Shown piece by piece: positions 41,777 through 58,485 of a stretch of 64,000 nucleotides of DNA; positions within the stretch are counted from its first letter, which is position 1; each line of letters begins with the position of its first letter. The position numbers and the translations under genes were made by a program. The notes under the pieces are model-generated. The model saw nothing but the letters and a program-made list of their open reading frames with translations, did not search any database and had not been told where the DNA came from. Source of the stretch: Tetrahymena elliotti 4EA (Eukaryota > Ciliophora > Oligohymenophorea > Hymenostomatida > Tetrahymenidae); NCBI GenBank assembly GCA_000231825.2, contig JH720306.1:415784-479783 (forward strand). The letters are read 5' to 3'.

Positions 41777-42741
41777 TTAATATGAGTGTAAAATAATAAT
41801 TTAAAAATCTAAATTTTTGATATTTTAGTAGTAATTAATTAATTTTGATGAATTTAATCAAATCAACAGAAAAATTTCAAATCTCTAAATTCAGAATCAC
41901 TATTATATATTCAAAATATATGCAATTCTTTAAAGGACTATTAGATTGACCAAAAGATTTATTATCTTGATAGAATTGTTATTGTTTAGAATGTGAGTTA
42001 CTAATAAAGCATATAATCATTATATAATTCGGTAATCATTATTAATCATTTCAGATTATACACACAAATTTAAGTGTTTTTAAATTTCTTTAATTTAAAC
42101 AATTTGTTCATGATTTAATTAATGTTTATTAAGTCTTAAATTAAAAAGTAGTTGATGCTGAAATATTTAGAACATAATTCATAATATGAAAATCTTTAAA
42201 ATATTTTGAAAGTGTTTGTATGAAAATCAGATAATTCAAATATATTTTGAAATAAAGATATGTACACACTTAAATAATTAAAATATCAGCCTTCAATTAA
42301 AAGACTAAAAGACATAAAAATCAATCATTTTCTTGATCTGTATAATAATATTGATTGATAAGTCATTCATTCATTACTATAAATATTTATTTAATTTATA
42401 ATTGTTCTGAACACTTTTTATTTATTTATCTTCTTATGAATAATTATATGTATGTATTTATGCCTGTTTGCATGTTTGCATGCTTGATTATTAATAAGTA
42501 TCAAAGGCTGATTGAATGAATGATTTACTTTACTGAGTGAATGAATGAAAGAATGTAATATTTTGACAAAAAGGCATTGGAAAAGAGAAAATCAATTAAG
42601 AAAGAGAGAGAGAAAGAAAGAAGCACAAAATAAAGGAAAAAAAAAGAAATTAATCAAAAGGAAAGAAAATCAAAATAAATAATTTATTAATAAATAAAAC
42701 AAAGAAAGAAATATAAATTTTTTCATAGGAAGTAGCTAGCA
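41777..42741. promoter_or_regulatory. Divergent promoter region with purine-rich tract
   Basis: Divergent spacer between TTLL1 (-) and the mitochondrial protein gene (+). A (GAATGAAT)-like stretch at 42513-42555 and a nearly pure purine tract at about 42590-42670 (AAAGAGAGAGAGAAAGAAAG) lie just before the 42742 start. These probably belong to the 5' leader or promoter; no defined motif was recognised. Confidence 0.45.
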
Positions 42742-44612
42742 ATGATTAATAGAAGCACTGCATTCATTTCCAAGAATTTGAGATAAGCCAACTTGACTCA
42801 AAGTTCTTTGGCTTAGAAGTCTCAATATAATCTTATGGGCTTCAGCACCAGTAACCCTTACAATAAGAGATGGGAATATAAGTGGAAGCATTCTTACTAC
42901 ACTTACCCTAGAGATTATGAACACACCGAAGTTAAAAAGCCATAAGACTCCAAGGATGTTCCTCCCATTTACTTTGCTTATTACAAGGATCTTATTGACA
43001 GATGGGCTCCTGGTTTGAATATGTGGTATTAGAGACGTCACAGAATTTTTGATAAATTCAATGTTTATTTCTTACCTGGTATGTCCTTATTCTTCTACTA
43101 ATTCGCTGATCTCGCTCTTGGTTTCAAAGTATGATAAAACATTTAATAATAATAGCATAATAATTGATGTCTTAAGCATACTCCATTTCTCATCAAAAGC
43201 ATATAGCAGAATAGCGAATTCATTAGCAAATTACAAGACAAATTAAAAAAAGATACAGAATTTTATTTAAGAGTTTGGATGAAGATTTAAAATGTTTATT
43301 TGTTTATCAAACAAGTGATTTTATTTTCCTTATTGAAGAGTCAAAGTAAAAAAGATACACTAGGCCTTTATTTCTTATTATATTTTTTTACAATTAAATG
43401 CAATAAGCTGCTTTTGAGGTATTTAATGAAAAAGTGAGAAATGAGAGTGATTAAGAAATCAATACCTTTTTCAATTGCTAAATTAAAATTTAACATTTAA
43501 AACTTAGGTAATGGCTGCTTTCCCCTTGTTCCTTGCTTACACCAGAATTAGAGATAAGACTCTTGACCCTGACTTCAAGGAAACGTAATAATCAATTAAC
43601 CAATCTTTTCCTAAAAAATAGAAAATTTAGTCAAAGAAAGAAAATGAAAACTTAAGTTAAGCAAAAGGGATTAATATACTTTAAAGCAAATTAAAAAATG
43701 GCCAAATAAGTCAAGCGAATATTTTGTCAGCATTATGATGAATAAAAAATTATAAAAATGAAAATAAATTGATTAAATTCTCGAAGATATGCACGAATAT
43801 GCATTTAGTTCAAACAAAAGGATTCATACAATCACGAAATATTTTTGCAACTCAAAATTAACATTAAAATTAAAGGTCTATTTTACACTTGATCTAAGGC
43901 AAATATTAATCTAAGATTTTCTTCCATCAGTTAATAGCAATTAAGCACAGAATATCAAATAAAATCATTTCAAAAATTATTAGACCTACATATCAATAAC
44001 AATTTAATTTTGAATAAATCTTTAGAAATTCTGGAATAATTTTTTAGCCTTCATTTTGCTTAATTTAAGATAAAAAAATTAATTAAATTTTAATTGTTAC
44101 AAAAAAAATATTTCAATTTAAACAAATAATTAAATTAAATATTTATTTTTGATTAATCCAGCTACTTGAGAGATATGCTCTACTAAAACCCTGAAATCAC
44201 TAAATACTTCAATGAAGAAACCATCCACGTTCTTGATTACGAATTCGAATATCTTCCTGGTTACCTCAATCCTGAAAAGTTCCCTGAATACTAAAACAAG
44301 ACCTGGTAATTCTTCAACACCGACTCTGCCCAAGCTGAAGGTTTCTTCAAGTTCGGTGATGTTGAATCTGGTGCCACCATGACTCTTAAGTTCAAGACCA
44401 TGCCTGTTCCTGGTAAGTTCAGATATCAAGTTGGTGAACCCTTCTATTTCTATGATTTAAGAGGTAAATTAAACATTTAAATTAATTAAATTAATTAACT
44501 GAATTTAAATAAAATAGCTGAAATTAAGTGCGACGGTGTTTACAAGGAAGTTGTTTTGGTCGACGAAAATGAAACTTTAAAGAAGATCAGACCTTTCCTC
44601 TTCCTTATTTGA
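42742..44612 (+). CDS. Probable ciliate mitochondrial inner-membrane protein
   Basis: Four exons join in frame: 42742-43128, 43508-43584, 44162-44463 and 44518-44612, ending in TGA; about 286 aa. The N-terminus (MINRSTAFISKNLRQANLTQ) is basic, hydroxylated and free of acidic residues, as in a mitochondrial presequence. One hydrophobic segment spans the first splice (FLPGMSLFFYQFADLALGFK then VMAAFPLFLAYTRI). The rest is a soluble domain rich in Phe, Tyr and Pro (FNEETIHVLDYEFEYLPGYL; MTLKFKTMPVPGKFRYQVG). Codon use (GAC, TTC, AAG, ACC) is that of a highly expressed gene, like the eL6 gene. A lineage-specific subunit of the respiratory chain or ATP synthase is the best inference; no family was named with certainty. 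Confidence 0.82.
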
Positions 44613-46094
44613 AAAATATTTTAAAATGTAAAAGAAAGAGTAAGGCAGTAGTAAAATCTATCTATCTAACTGAGCAAAATAAGCTTAAAAAGTGTAATTA
44701 AAACATATACCATAATGTTTCATACTACTTCATAAAGCCTTCAATCATTAATATAAAACTTTTTATAACTTATTATCCAGCGGTAATGTGTTGTTGTATG
44801 ATACTATGTACATGTATTCTAATTCCTTACTAATACTCTTTTAAGTATATAGTTAATCAATCTTACATTTAATAAATCCTCTCTACCTGTTAACCCTTCA
44901 TTTGATATTTCTATATAGTTAATCTATTTTATACTTCTGAAAATAAATTGACTAAACTCATTTAAATTTAATTATTAAATATTCTAAATAAATAATCTTC
45001 CTAAACTAATTAACTAAAACCTTGAATTTCGTAAAAATTAATTATTTTTAAATAAATTAACTACTATCTCAAAACAAATAAACAAACAAAAAAGAATAAT
45101 TACATTTAGATTCTCAAAATTTTCAAAATAAATCTGAATTAATTTAAAAGAACAAAATTTGCTTTAAAATGGATTTTTTTGATTTGAAAGTAAATTTGTA
45201 GATTAATTTAAATTTGATTCTAAATTTAGTAAGTAAGATTGACTTTTCAATAAAATTAATTTCTTTATTTGAAACAGTACATTACTAGAAATGTAAGAGC
45301 AGAGCTTGATTTTGAATTCATATTTGTTTAAATTATTTAGATGGGCCTGCATTTTAATTATTGATATTTATGAAAGAATTTCTATCAAAAGAAAATTGAA
45401 CCAAGTCTTCATTAATTATAAAGAAAGCAAGCGTTTTGTCTATGTAAATAAATTGAATAAAAATTCTAATTTATCATTAGATGGTAAGTAAGTTAGTTCT
45501 ATCAACAAAAGAAATAGAATAATTAATTAATTTCTCTAATTAAATAAAGTAATAAACAGATGGTAAATTTAAATAATGAAAAGATCTGTAATAGTTTTTA
45601 AAAATATTTTTAGCACTACAAATTGATAAGAATGAATAATTTAATAATACTTTTTAATTCAATTTGTTTAGGCAAATTAAAAAATATGTTGATTATTGAT
45701 AGGGAACGAAAAAATTTATATATTTGTATTTATTTATACTCTATATATTTTCATCAGCGTTTCCTATTGATTGATAAGATTTTTTTTTTGTGATTGATAC
45801 AAAGAAGAAACAAAGAAAGAAAGAAAGATAGATAATTAGATAATGTTTTTGCCAAAATGTATTTATGATTTAAGAAGATTTTGTTTGATTTTTTGATTTT
45901 TTGTTTGTTAGTTTGTTTGTTTAATTGATTGATGATTTGATTTACATATAAACTTAAACGAATAAATTGATATTAAGTAATTGACTATAAATATTATTAA
46001 ATTAAAAAGTATATCAAACAAAATTCTATCTAAGCAATCTATCATTTAAAACTTAGGTTAAGCATCAAATTTTCACATTTTACAGTAGAATAAA
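44613..46094. other. AT-rich intergenic DNA
   Basis: No gene accepted. A 111-codon frame at 45291-45626 is discussed under rejected items. T/G-rich repeats of the type TTTGTTTGTTTAATTGATTG occur at about 45880-45945, upstream of the PI4K gene. Confidence 0.45.
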
Positions 46095-50496
<4,402 letters not shown>

Positions 50497-50912
50497 AAAT
50501 GCCAATTTCAAATATTTCTAAAAGCCTTAGTTCCTAATTTAAAAATTTTCTTTTGATTTTAATAAAATCTATTAAAAAACTAATTAACTTAAACACATTC
50601 TTCTAAATAAATTAAATCAGAATTATTATAAATATTATAAATTAAAATCATTTTAATGCACAGGTTTATTCTATATTTATATATTTTGTATCTATGTATT
50701 ATAGTCAAATTTCTCTTTTCATAAATTATTTACTTGAAAGATTTATCACCATGATAATGTTAGGGTTTGCCATTTAATTACGGCCATATTATCTAAATGA
50801 TAAAGGCTATTTCTACCAAATTTTATTTTGAGTAAATTAATAATATTGAAATATCTTTTTAGATCTATCTTCTTAAATAATTGATTTGCAATATTTTAAC
50901 CACTCATAAAAC
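50497..50912. other. Short spacer between PI4KB and PGS1
   Basis: About 415 bp holding the PI4KB 3' flank and the PGS1 5' flank. A T-run ending in TTTTTAG near 50872 could be a splice acceptor for an untranslated leader intron; this is not established. Confidence 0.4.
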
Positions 50913-53138
50913 ATGAAAAGTATTCTCGATTTTCTTGTTAAATCACATGTCGAAAAGATTAAACAGCCTGTTTTTAAGTTATATTCTTCCCAAATCGAAA
51001 TTCTGCATGAACCAATCGATTTCTATTTGCAACTGCATGTAAAAAATTTTTTAGTTTGTATTTGAAATGAACAAGATGATCTTTGAATTAATTATTTTGT
51101 TCATCATTTCTTTTAAAGAGTTATTCTTATAAACTCATGTTAATTTGTAAAGAAAGGAGTGAAATATTCATCCAAAAGAATCTTGATGAGCACTCTCTAT
51201 TTTGGTACAGGCAACCTTGAGAAATATTTAGTAGCATAAATTGATAACTCTATAAAAAGAAACAAAAAACTTAAAGTAGGGATGCTTATGGATTATATGA
51301 GAGGTAAATCAAAATATTTATGAGAAGTGTATTCAATCACACAAACATAAAAAAAATAAACAAAAAATGATAAAATATTTTTTAATCATTTTTTTTAACT
51401 CCATAAAGGCAATCGTGTCAACAAAAGACAAGAAAGTTCTCGAACTCTTGTTGAGAACTTGAAAAGAGATAATTTACATAATAACAACATAAAATTGGCA
51501 TTTTACTATAATCCTTAAACAAATAAGTTATTGACTCTTGATAGTGAGAGTGGCTTAAGAGAAATATTTGGTGTTCATCATATGAAATTCTATGTATTCG
51601 ATGATGATATTATTTTAACAGGGTAATTTATTTATTCAATTACTTATTAATCTTTTATCAATATTAAGTGTAAGCTTATTTATTTAGTTGTTGACTTATT
51701 ACTTAGGGCTAATTTAAGTGAAGATTATTTTGTTGAAAGACAAGATAGATATTTCTACATCAAAAACTCTCCTGAACTAGCTAACTACTTGTAAGATTTA
51801 TTTGATGTAGTATCAAATAACAGTTACTAAGTTCATGAATCAGGTGAACTAGTTCTTTTTAATGATCAACCAAATCCAGTCAAATAGACATAAAAGTTCA
51901 TTAAAGTTTTTAAAAATCAATTTAAAATGTTTTTGTATTCTAACCAAGTTGAACCAAAAACTATTTCTTTTGCTGATGACACTTTTAAAGATTCAGAAGT
52001 AAATAAAATATTTGAAATGCTATTTAATTAAATGATAAATGTATAAATAGACTATTCTCAACTAAGAATAAGAAGATCAAAAAGCTACATAATCAACTGA
52101 AGCTAGTTAAGAAGATTAGCAATAATAATAGCAAGAAGAGGAAGAAGAACCAGAAATTATTGATATTACTCCTGAAAACTTTTATTAAGAAAATAAATAA
52201 ATTTCACTTGAATTGTAAGAGAAAAAAGAAAAAGCTACTGAGCTGTAAATAAAACAAAATTCAATTAAAAACAATCAATTAACAAACCATTTAATTAAAT
52301 AGATTACAAAATAGTTTCAATGAAGTCGAAATACACTAGATTATGAGAAAATTAGAAGATACTTTGTTCTATGAAGATAAGAGAAAGGGAGGAGAATTAG
52401 CTGAACTTGGAGGACCTGTTTACTTTTTCCCAACTGTATATTAATTTAACAATAAAACATTTAAATTATTAATGTATTTTAAAAATATAGATTTAACTAA
52501 ATGCAATCAACCACATTTAAGATGAGTAATTCTTTTTAGAATTTTTAGAATATATTGGAAGTAATGAAGGTTATTCCCTTAAGTTTGCTAGTGGGTATAT
52601 GAATTTTACAGATAAAATTATCTAAAAGATATTGCATAGTAAATTTTAGTATCAACTTGATTTGCTAACTGCAGCTCCTTAAGCCAATGGTTTCTTTGAA
52701 GGAGGTAGAGTAAAAAAACACATTCCATTCTTCTATAGATATTTTGAGTATAATCTTTTGAAGCTTGCCTCCAAATTTAATAGAAAAAATATCAGAATTA
52801 ATGAATATTAAAGAGGTTAGTGGACCTTCCATTCAAAAGGGTTGTGGTTATATGAAAATTAAGAGAATAATATTGATCCAAACTACAATTCAAATCCATA
52901 TCCTGTCTTTACAGCAATAGGAAGCAGTAACTACTGCAATAGAAGCTATTAAAGAGATACCGAATTACAATTCTATATATACTCCTAATGTAATAAGTTC
53001 TAAAAAGAATTGCATATGGAAAAAGAAAGACAATTTAATTATTCTTAAGACATAACATCGAAAAAGCTCACTTACAAAGAATATGGATTAAGTTTATCAG
53101 TTATAGCATTTGCCAAATTTTTAAGATCATTTTTGTGA
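50913..53138 (+). CDS. PGS1: Phosphatidylglycerophosphate synthase (CDP-DAG:glycerol-3-P)
   Basis: Multi-exon gene from MKSILDFLVKSHVEKIKQ to TGA at 53136-53138. Diagnostic PGS1/PLD-superfamily blocks: ILMSTLYFGTGNLEKYL, then HHMKFYVFDDDIILTGANLS (first HxK, about 51574-51640), RQDRYFYIKNSPELANYL, LDLLTAAPQANGFFEGGRVK, RGQWTFHSKGLWLY (second HxK near 52830) and IGSSNYCNRSYQRD. Both HxK catalytic motifs are intact. The enzyme makes PGP, the committed step to cardiolipin, in mitochondria; the basic N-terminus fits a targeting signal. A lineage-specific insert of about 80 residues rich in Gln and Glu (near 52080-52310, TEASQEDQQQQQQEEEEEPE) separates the two halves. It sits head-to-tail after PI4KB with about 415 bp between them. 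Confidence 0.95.
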
Positions 53139-53767
53139 TAAAAAAATATTTTTAATTCTTTAATTCAGTATTAATTTTGTAAATAAAGTTTTCATTTTCA
53201 TTCTGTACAATATTTCAATCTCATTCAAATTTTTAAAATTAACTTAAATTTCAATAGAAAATTATTCTCTTAAATAAATTATTAATTTAATAGAGAATCC
53301 TTAGTAAATAAATTTTTTTTAAAAACATTTAAATTTTAATCAAATTTATTTTGAAAGGAGGGAGGGATGATAAAAAATTAGTTAAAGAATATATGAATGC
53401 ATTATGCTAATTTTTTAGAGTTTTTAATTTAATGTAACTAACTTTAAAGATAAAAAGCTTGAAAAATGCTTTAATAGTAAAAAATATAACTAAATTAATG
53501 TTAATAAAGAAATGATGTGTTTAAATATTTGCATGAATGAATAAGTTGAAAGGTTATAAAGTAACATATTAAGAGAATATGTATTTTTGTACAATAAATT
53601 ATATCGAAGTTTATAGATTGAATGATATGAAAATTGTATCATTTGATATTGAGTAAATTGAGGAATGTTTATTATTATCCTTGAGCTAGATTTAAATAAG
53701 GCTTTTTAACAAACTCTATGATAAACTTCTCTAGAAATACGATTTATTTATTTAGTGAGAACAGTTT
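53139..53767. other. AT-rich spacer between convergent genes
   Basis: Holds the 3' flanks of PGS1 (+) and uL15m (-). A purine run GAAAGGAGGGAGGGATGA at 53354 stands out from the AT background; no function assigned. Confidence 0.45.
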
Positions 53768-55243
53768 TCAGAACTTGAAGTTAACTTGCTTGGGTAATAT
53801 TGGCTTTCTTATTCTAACTTTATCTTTACCAGAACCAGGGAATCTTGGGACAGGAAGAGCAAATTCTTCTTCTTTGATCTTTTTATCTTCCAAGATATCT
53901 TTAACATTCTATTCGTGCCATTTGGGAACATTGAATTCTACTTCGGCACCTCTTTCTCTAATATTTTCCATCTTTTTAACAATTCTCTTAGGAGGAATAG
54001 TAGATCTTAAGTTGATAGGATATTTTTCAGGGAAGATGTGTTCTCTAATTTAGAGAGGAGTTCTATAGATACACTTAACGCTACCACCCTTTTCTTTTAT
54101 GGCCTTAATAACATTTTCAGAGGCATCACTAACTTCAAAATGAAGAGGTCTATCAATAGTATTTAAACCCTTTTCAAAAATAAATTATTAATTTCAACAT
54201 TTACTCATTTATAAAATATTTTTGAGCTAAGCTATTTTTCATAAATAAAATTCTAAGTTACTCTTCCAACAAGCTTGACACCGTACTTGGCAGTGCTAAA
54301 TACACCTGTATCATGAAGAACTTTAATAGTAATAGGCTTAGTAGCATCTATTCTTCCCTTATGAATAGCATACATAATTAAACTCATATTTACAGCTTTA
54401 GGACGTTCTTTATTACTTTTTAAAAAATTTAATAAATAATTAAATAAAACTACTAACTACCCCAAATAATTAAAAATTAATTTTGTTGAGTTTAATGAAA
54501 AGAAAAAATAATTTTTTAATTTTGATTTGATTTGATAAATTTTGTTTTAATTTGTTTTGCTTGTAAATAGAACTTCCTTAATAAGGTTATTTATACCAGA
54601 AGAAAGATAGATTTTTTTGTAAAAAGAATAAATGCGTTTAATAATTTTAATTGAGAAACTTCATTACATTCTTGTGATACCAAGCTTGGGTAATCTTCTG
54701 AACCAAGGAGTTTGACCACCTTCAAATCTGGGAGAAACACCACCACCAGATCTACTATTATGACCGTTAGTACCCTTTCCTGCAGTTTTTCTAGAATTTA
54801 CATATTTAAATAGTAATTAAAAGATTGCAAGCAATTTTAGTAAAAAAAGTGTTTAAAATTTTGACAAAATGGAGTAAAATAATTGATAATTAATTACCCC
54901 TTTCCTGATCCAATACCTCTACCTACTCTCTTAGCTTTTCTTCTATATCCTATTGAAATTTAAAATTGAAATAAGTTCTAAACTTCTCTTTAGATAGATG
55001 TTTTAATCATCTTTTAGATATCAAAAGAATCAATTATCAAATTTGAAAAATCAAACCTGGATTATTCCATAAGTTGTTTAAAGTAAAAGGCAATAATTCA
55101 TTTCTATGAGTGGGGACATCATTAGGTCTTTATTTAATGCATGAAGAAAAAGAATAGACTGAACCCTATAATAATGATTTAATGCTATTAACAGGGAAGC
55201 TATTTCTTGAAATATATTAGCTAGCTTTTAATATTAAATTCAT
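53768..55243 (-). CDS. MRPL15: Mitochondrial ribosomal protein uL15m
   Basis: Start ATG at 55243 with a presequence-like N-terminus ([20 protein letters not shown]), five or so exons, TGA at 53768-53770. The uL15 signature is plain: [47 protein letters not shown], then [17 protein letters not shown]. After it come [19 protein letters not shown] and VKLVGRVTQ with the L15-type fold end [22 protein letters not shown]-terminal extension of about 110 residues (from [20 protein letters not shown] to VNFKF) is typical of mitochondrial rather than bacterial L15. It is a large-subunit protein of the mitoribosome. Introns lie between the signature blocks. Confidence 0.93.
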
Positions 55244-58200
55244 TGTGTTAATTTATCCTATATTCTTTACTTTTTTAATTTTACTAATATTTTATAAGAA
55301 ATTCATTCTTTTTTACAGGGTATATTCATTTACTTAGCTAACTAATTAATCTCTTAATCTATCAATTCGACATTCTTTATAAATGTATTTATTTATGTAT
55401 GTTTTTATATATGTATTATGTCTTCAGATAGATCTATGAATTATCCTAAGTTTCTACTAATTTCAAAACAATTATATTCTTACTAATTAGCATGATTAAA
55501 AACATATCTTTTTCTTACTTATTGCAACTCATATCCATCAACCAATATCAATCATATTGTATTTTATATAAGTTTTGAAATCTTTCTTTTTACCCTCAAA
55601 TAAATTTTAATAAATATATCACAAAGTCCTTTAAAAAGGTAGAATTAATTTTAATCTTTTCAAATTTTATTTTAATTTTTCAATAAAAAGAAGATTTTAT
55701 TTATTATTTACTTTCATTTTAATTCAATTTTACTTATTAATATGTTTGAATCAAATTTTCTTTTAAAGAAGATAAAATAATTTTATAAATATTATCACCA
55801 TTTTGAATTAAATAATAAATATCATCAAATTGTGACATTTTTTTCATATTTAATTCTATTATTTCAGCTTTTATTAAATTATCTTACAAAAATAGAAAAA
55901 TTTTTTATGCAAATTTCTAGTATGATACATTTATTTACTTTCTAATATGTTTTTCTTGAATATTTATCTTATTCTAAAGTGATTACAATTTCTAATTTAT
56001 GAAATATATTTTATGACAGTAAAAGTATTGTGTTTAGTTTGACAAAAAAAGCAGAATAAAATAAAAGCATTGATCAGAAAATAAAATTAAAAAATGTATT
56101 TAAAATATGGTAAATCTCTGAAAAAAATTTATTATATTTTCCATTTGTAATTAATAGTTAGATATAAATAGGTGAGATATTGTTTAAAAAGTAAAAGTTT
56201 CTTACTTCTTTATTATAAGAAAGAAATTAGAAAGATACATTTTTGAAAATATGAAGTTTTTCATTTAAAAAAATATTTTTTATTTAAAATATCAAAAAAA
56301 ACAACAAATAAGGAGTAATTGTTGGAATAATATATTTTCGTTAATATTTTGGTTGAAAATAAGCAAAAAATTAATAATAGAATGACATTTTTAACAATTT
56401 TTGATTAATTTGTTTAAAAAAGAAGAAATTTTTTGATTTATGTATAATTTGTCATGAAATATTGAATTTTATATTCATTTATGAATAAATAAATAGTCTA
56501 ACTAACTAATTAATCAATTATTCAATCATTTGGAAAATTAAATTAATTATTGCATTTTTAAATTAAGAAATTAATTAATTATTAACAGAAAAAAAATTCA
56601 GCATATTGTTAGGTTGAAAATTTCATTACTTTTCTTAGAATTAATGTAATTTGTTTTTCTTGATATTTTCTAATTTGTTTATTTGTTAATTTATTTGTGT
56701 TTTAATTGTTTCTATTTATTGTTAAGATATTTATATTCATTTATATTAATCGTTTTTTATAATAGGATTTAGATATTTTTTATTTTATTTTTCTTCTTTA
56801 AGAAACAATTTTAGACATATACAATTTAGTTAGAATTTATTTGTTTTTTATTTGTTTGTTTATTTTATATTTTTATAAGCAGCTTTTTTAAATCATCATC
56901 TCAATTAGTATTTTCATCATTATATTAACAGGTTATTTATTAAGTAAAGAAAAGAAGTAATATCTTTTTAATCATCAAACTATTCCTCATTTTTTTAATT
57001 CATTTTGATAGTTTAATAGTTTTTTCTCTTAGATCTATTTAACTAAGCTTTATATTTTTTGTTTTTGATACTCCGAATATTATATCATTTCATAATATTA
57101 AAGATCAAGTATAAAAATAAAATAATTTAAAGCACCTTCATCTGGAAATGTTAAAAACTAAAATGGGGAAAACTCCTATCGATTCATTTTTTATTTAAAA
57201 ACTTAATGTGCTTTAAATGTACCCTTGTTATACTGATAATTCCATTTTCTGGAATTCTAAACATTTTTTTTAATTAACTTTATAGTTAATCTTTTAATTC
57301 TTAATTATTTATGAAAAATTTCTTTTAATTTATTATCTTAATCAATTTACCGTTAAAGTTTTTCAATTTTCTTAATTAAAATCTTTCCTATTAATAAGAA
57401 ATTTTATTTGTCTATATTTTGTAGTCACAGAATTAATTTCAAAGCAAAAATTTCTACTAAATAACAAATATATCTACTTTTTCAATAAACCTTCTATTTT
57501 TATTAAAATTTATATTATTTTCAATAAATTCTATTTCATTATTTTTTACTTTCTTTTCCCTCTTATTCAATAACTGTTTGTAGAAAAAAGCTATATGGCT
57601 ATGATTATCTCATAATATTAGTTTAAATTGCATCATCTTTAGTTTTTGTAGTAAAGAAGGTTAAATAAATTCTATTGTTATATCTTTTATCTTATGCTTG
57701 CTTTTCTAAAATTTAATTTATTTAAAATTATCTTTTATGACTTAGAATTACTATTTACAAATTTGAATAGCAATAATTTAAATAAAAAAACTATTCTTTA
57801 ATACATTTTTAGAAATGTGAAGAAATAATTTAAAACAGAATTTTTTTATTAAATCTACTAAATATTAAATAAGAATTATTTTTTAAAATTAGTGTCTTAT
57901 GTTGTAATCAGTGAAACTCATAAACTTATTCTATTAAAAATAATGGAAATAATTAGTTATAAAATTAGTAAATAATCCTCAACTTTCACATTCATACCAA
58001 ATTATTTAAAGAATTTAGGTTTTAAATCTTTAATTATGTATGTATGATAAAAGTCATTTTATTAAAAAAATAAAAATATATTTGAATAAACTAAAATATA
58101 AACTGAGCTCTATATTTCATTATATAATCATTCAACCAATCCATTTTTAGAAAATAAAAGCAGAATAAAATAATAAATTTCAACATTTTTTACCACAGTT

Positions 58201-58485
58201 TTAAATATAAATAAATTATGTTTTTTGTTAGTTATATTTATCTCCATTTTTTGCTGAATATAATTTTTTGTTAATTTTATTCATCATTCATATTGAATTA
58301 AAACTTAAATTATTTTTAAAATAATTATTTAAGTCAGAAAAAAATACAACTATTTTCATTATAGTATAATAGAGTAATTTAAATCAAAAAAAAGTAAAAT
58401 AATTAATTTTAAAAAGCAATCTTAATCTTAATGATTCTGATACTCTAGTAATATTTGTTTAAAATAATATATATTTCCCAAGTAA
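55244..58485. other. Long AT-rich intergenic region with one structured island
   Basis: Over 3 kb with no accepted coding frame on either strand. Composition is nearly uniform A/T apart from the compact structured segment at 57126-57270, listed separately. The left end is the promoter side of uL15m. Confidence 0.5.
57126..57270 (+). ncRNA. Candidate structured non-coding RNA
   Basis: A perfect 10-bp stem TTTAAAGCAC (57126-57135) / GTGCTTTAAA (57208-57217) encloses about 72 nt. A linker follows, then a 7-bp hairpin AATTCCA-TTTTC-TGGAATT (57238-57256), then ACA (57261-57263) directly before a run of eight T. A TATA-like TATAAAAATA sits at 57110-57119. Local GC is clearly above the surrounding spacer. 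The layout (hairpin, hinge, hairpin, ACA, T-run) recalls an H/ACA-type or Pol III small RNA, but hairpin 2 is short and no guide pocket was proved. No known RNA was recognised. Confidence 0.35.

Noticed and set aside
45291..45626. 111-codon code-6 frame beginning MQEQSLILNSYLFK
   Set aside because: Open only because TGA is the sole stop; it contains good internal splice-like sites (TTATTTAG, GGTAAGT) and no recognisable motif.
53718..54053. Plus-strand ORF of 111 aa
   Set aside because: Antisense to the C-terminal exon of uL15m, which is clearly coding on the minus strand.
57126..57270. Naming the structured block an H/ACA snoRNA
   Set aside because: ACA and two hairpins are present, but hairpin 2 is too short and no pseudouridylation pocket can be shown by eye; kept only as an unnamed ncRNA candidate.
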